The translations under genes and the position numbers were made by a program. Below the pieces are notes generated by a model, which ran no database searches, was not told where the DNA came from, and was given only the letters and a program-made list of their open reading frames with translations. Of a DNA stretch of 51,988 bases, positions 51,848 to 51,988 are shown piece after piece (the first letter of the stretch is position 1; every line of letters begins with the position of its first letter). The stretch spans positions 1 through 51,988 of the forward strand of contig JANXWY010000341.1 of the NCBI GenBank assembly GCA_025350905.1. Reading direction: 5' to 3'. This DNA is from Verrucomicrobiota bacterium. Its GTDB lineage: Bacteria; Verrucomicrobiota; Verrucomicrobiia; Limisphaerales; JADLHS01.

Positions 51848-51988
51848 CTAAGGAAACGCTGATTTAATCCGCATGGATTTCTTTTGAACGAGGAGGCTGA
51901 TTTTCTCGTCTGTGTTGCATGACCCACCAGACCAGTTTCACGCACGCCGAGTTTGCCGCCAAAAAGAAGACCACACGCCGCGAGAAGT
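51848..51988 (+). mobile_element. Left end of an IS5-type insertion sequence
   Basis: The start of a transposase gene (51919) is preceded by GGAAACGCTGATTTAATC, a plausible IS5-family terminal inverted repeat. It lies directly after CTAA at 51848-51851, which fits the YTAR target preference of that family. The right end is outside the window, so the inverted repeat and target duplication cannot be confirmed. Confidence 0.7.
51919..51988 (+). CDS. IS5-family transposase, N-terminal fragment
   Basis: The 23 codons present read [20 protein letters not shown] followed by REK. This matches the start of IS5-type DDE transposases, which commonly begin with a TFTxAEFAxKKxxTRRE segment. The catalytic residues lie beyond the window. 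It sits about 240 bp downstream of tRNA-Pro. Confidence 0.75.
   Translation, partial: MTHQTSFTHAEFAAKKKTTRREK

Overview
This is a GC-rich window, dense in genes, from a Gram-negative bacterium. Gene content and style point to the PVC superphylum, most likely Verrucomicrobia (Pedosphaera/Limisphaera-like). The clues are a long-form IspH, a fused SecDF, a lipoprotein-rich small-gene complement, two NuoA paralogues, weak or absent Shine-Dalgarno signals at many starts, and several families of dispersed palindromic repeats. The taxonomic call is inference; no rRNA lies in the window.

Layout. 1-2656 (minus): dnaJ-like, SDR oxidoreductase, a small conserved protein, nuoA and the start of nuoB form one same-strand run. 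2974-4500: HtrA/Deg protease with its own terminator. 4723-7054 (plus): secreted apiosidase-like glycosidase, tRNA-Lys, single-domain response regulator, then a roughly 0.9 kb gene-poor stretch and a lone signal peptidase I. 8688-12601 (minus): PAP2-ArnT-like fusion, OGG1-type DNA glycosylase, ComB phosphatase. 12871-18350 (plus): diacylglycerol glycosyltransferase overlapping an App1-type phosphatidate phosphatase, then an RluA-family pseudouridine synthase, a SET-domain protein, purN and hisG. 18710-21268 (minus): small membrane proteins and lipoproteins, TatA and a zinc-finger protein. 21538-22178: VapBC. 22228-26747 (minus): lipoproteins, a lipase-like hydrolase, clpX and clpP. 26944-30704 (plus): RelE/ParE-type toxin-antitoxin module, tyrS, a repeat-rich gap, class I aldolase. 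30869-33919 (minus): solitary nuoA, MsbA-like ABC exporter, PfpI-like protein. 34204-36288: UvrD/PcrA-type helicase. 36345-43655 (minus): small membrane protein, recJ, terC/alx, secDF, yajC, dapF. 44138-48888 (plus): NfeD, flotillin, zinc-ribbon protein, membrane proteins, beta-carbonic anhydrase. 48976-51422 (minus): dgt and ispH. The right edge has tRNA-Pro and the left end of an IS5-type element.

The most striking feature is not a gene. Several unrelated palindromic repeats sit inside conserved housekeeping genes without breaking the frame. They are found in the MsbA-like exporter (72 bp, 23-bp arms), the UvrD-like helicase (about 62 bp), the RluA-family synthase and the App1 phosphatase (twice), and recJ carries a four-copy 7-bp tandem repeat. 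Related copies lie between genes in the same window. This resembles the Rickettsia palindromic elements in principle, but here at least four different families appear to be tolerated as encoded peptide inserts. Other points of interest are the two-domain PAP2-glycosyltransferase, the glycolipid gene pair, twin hairpins in the terC leader, and a 150-bp element with 24-bp inverted termini that supplies the stop codon of the exporter gene.
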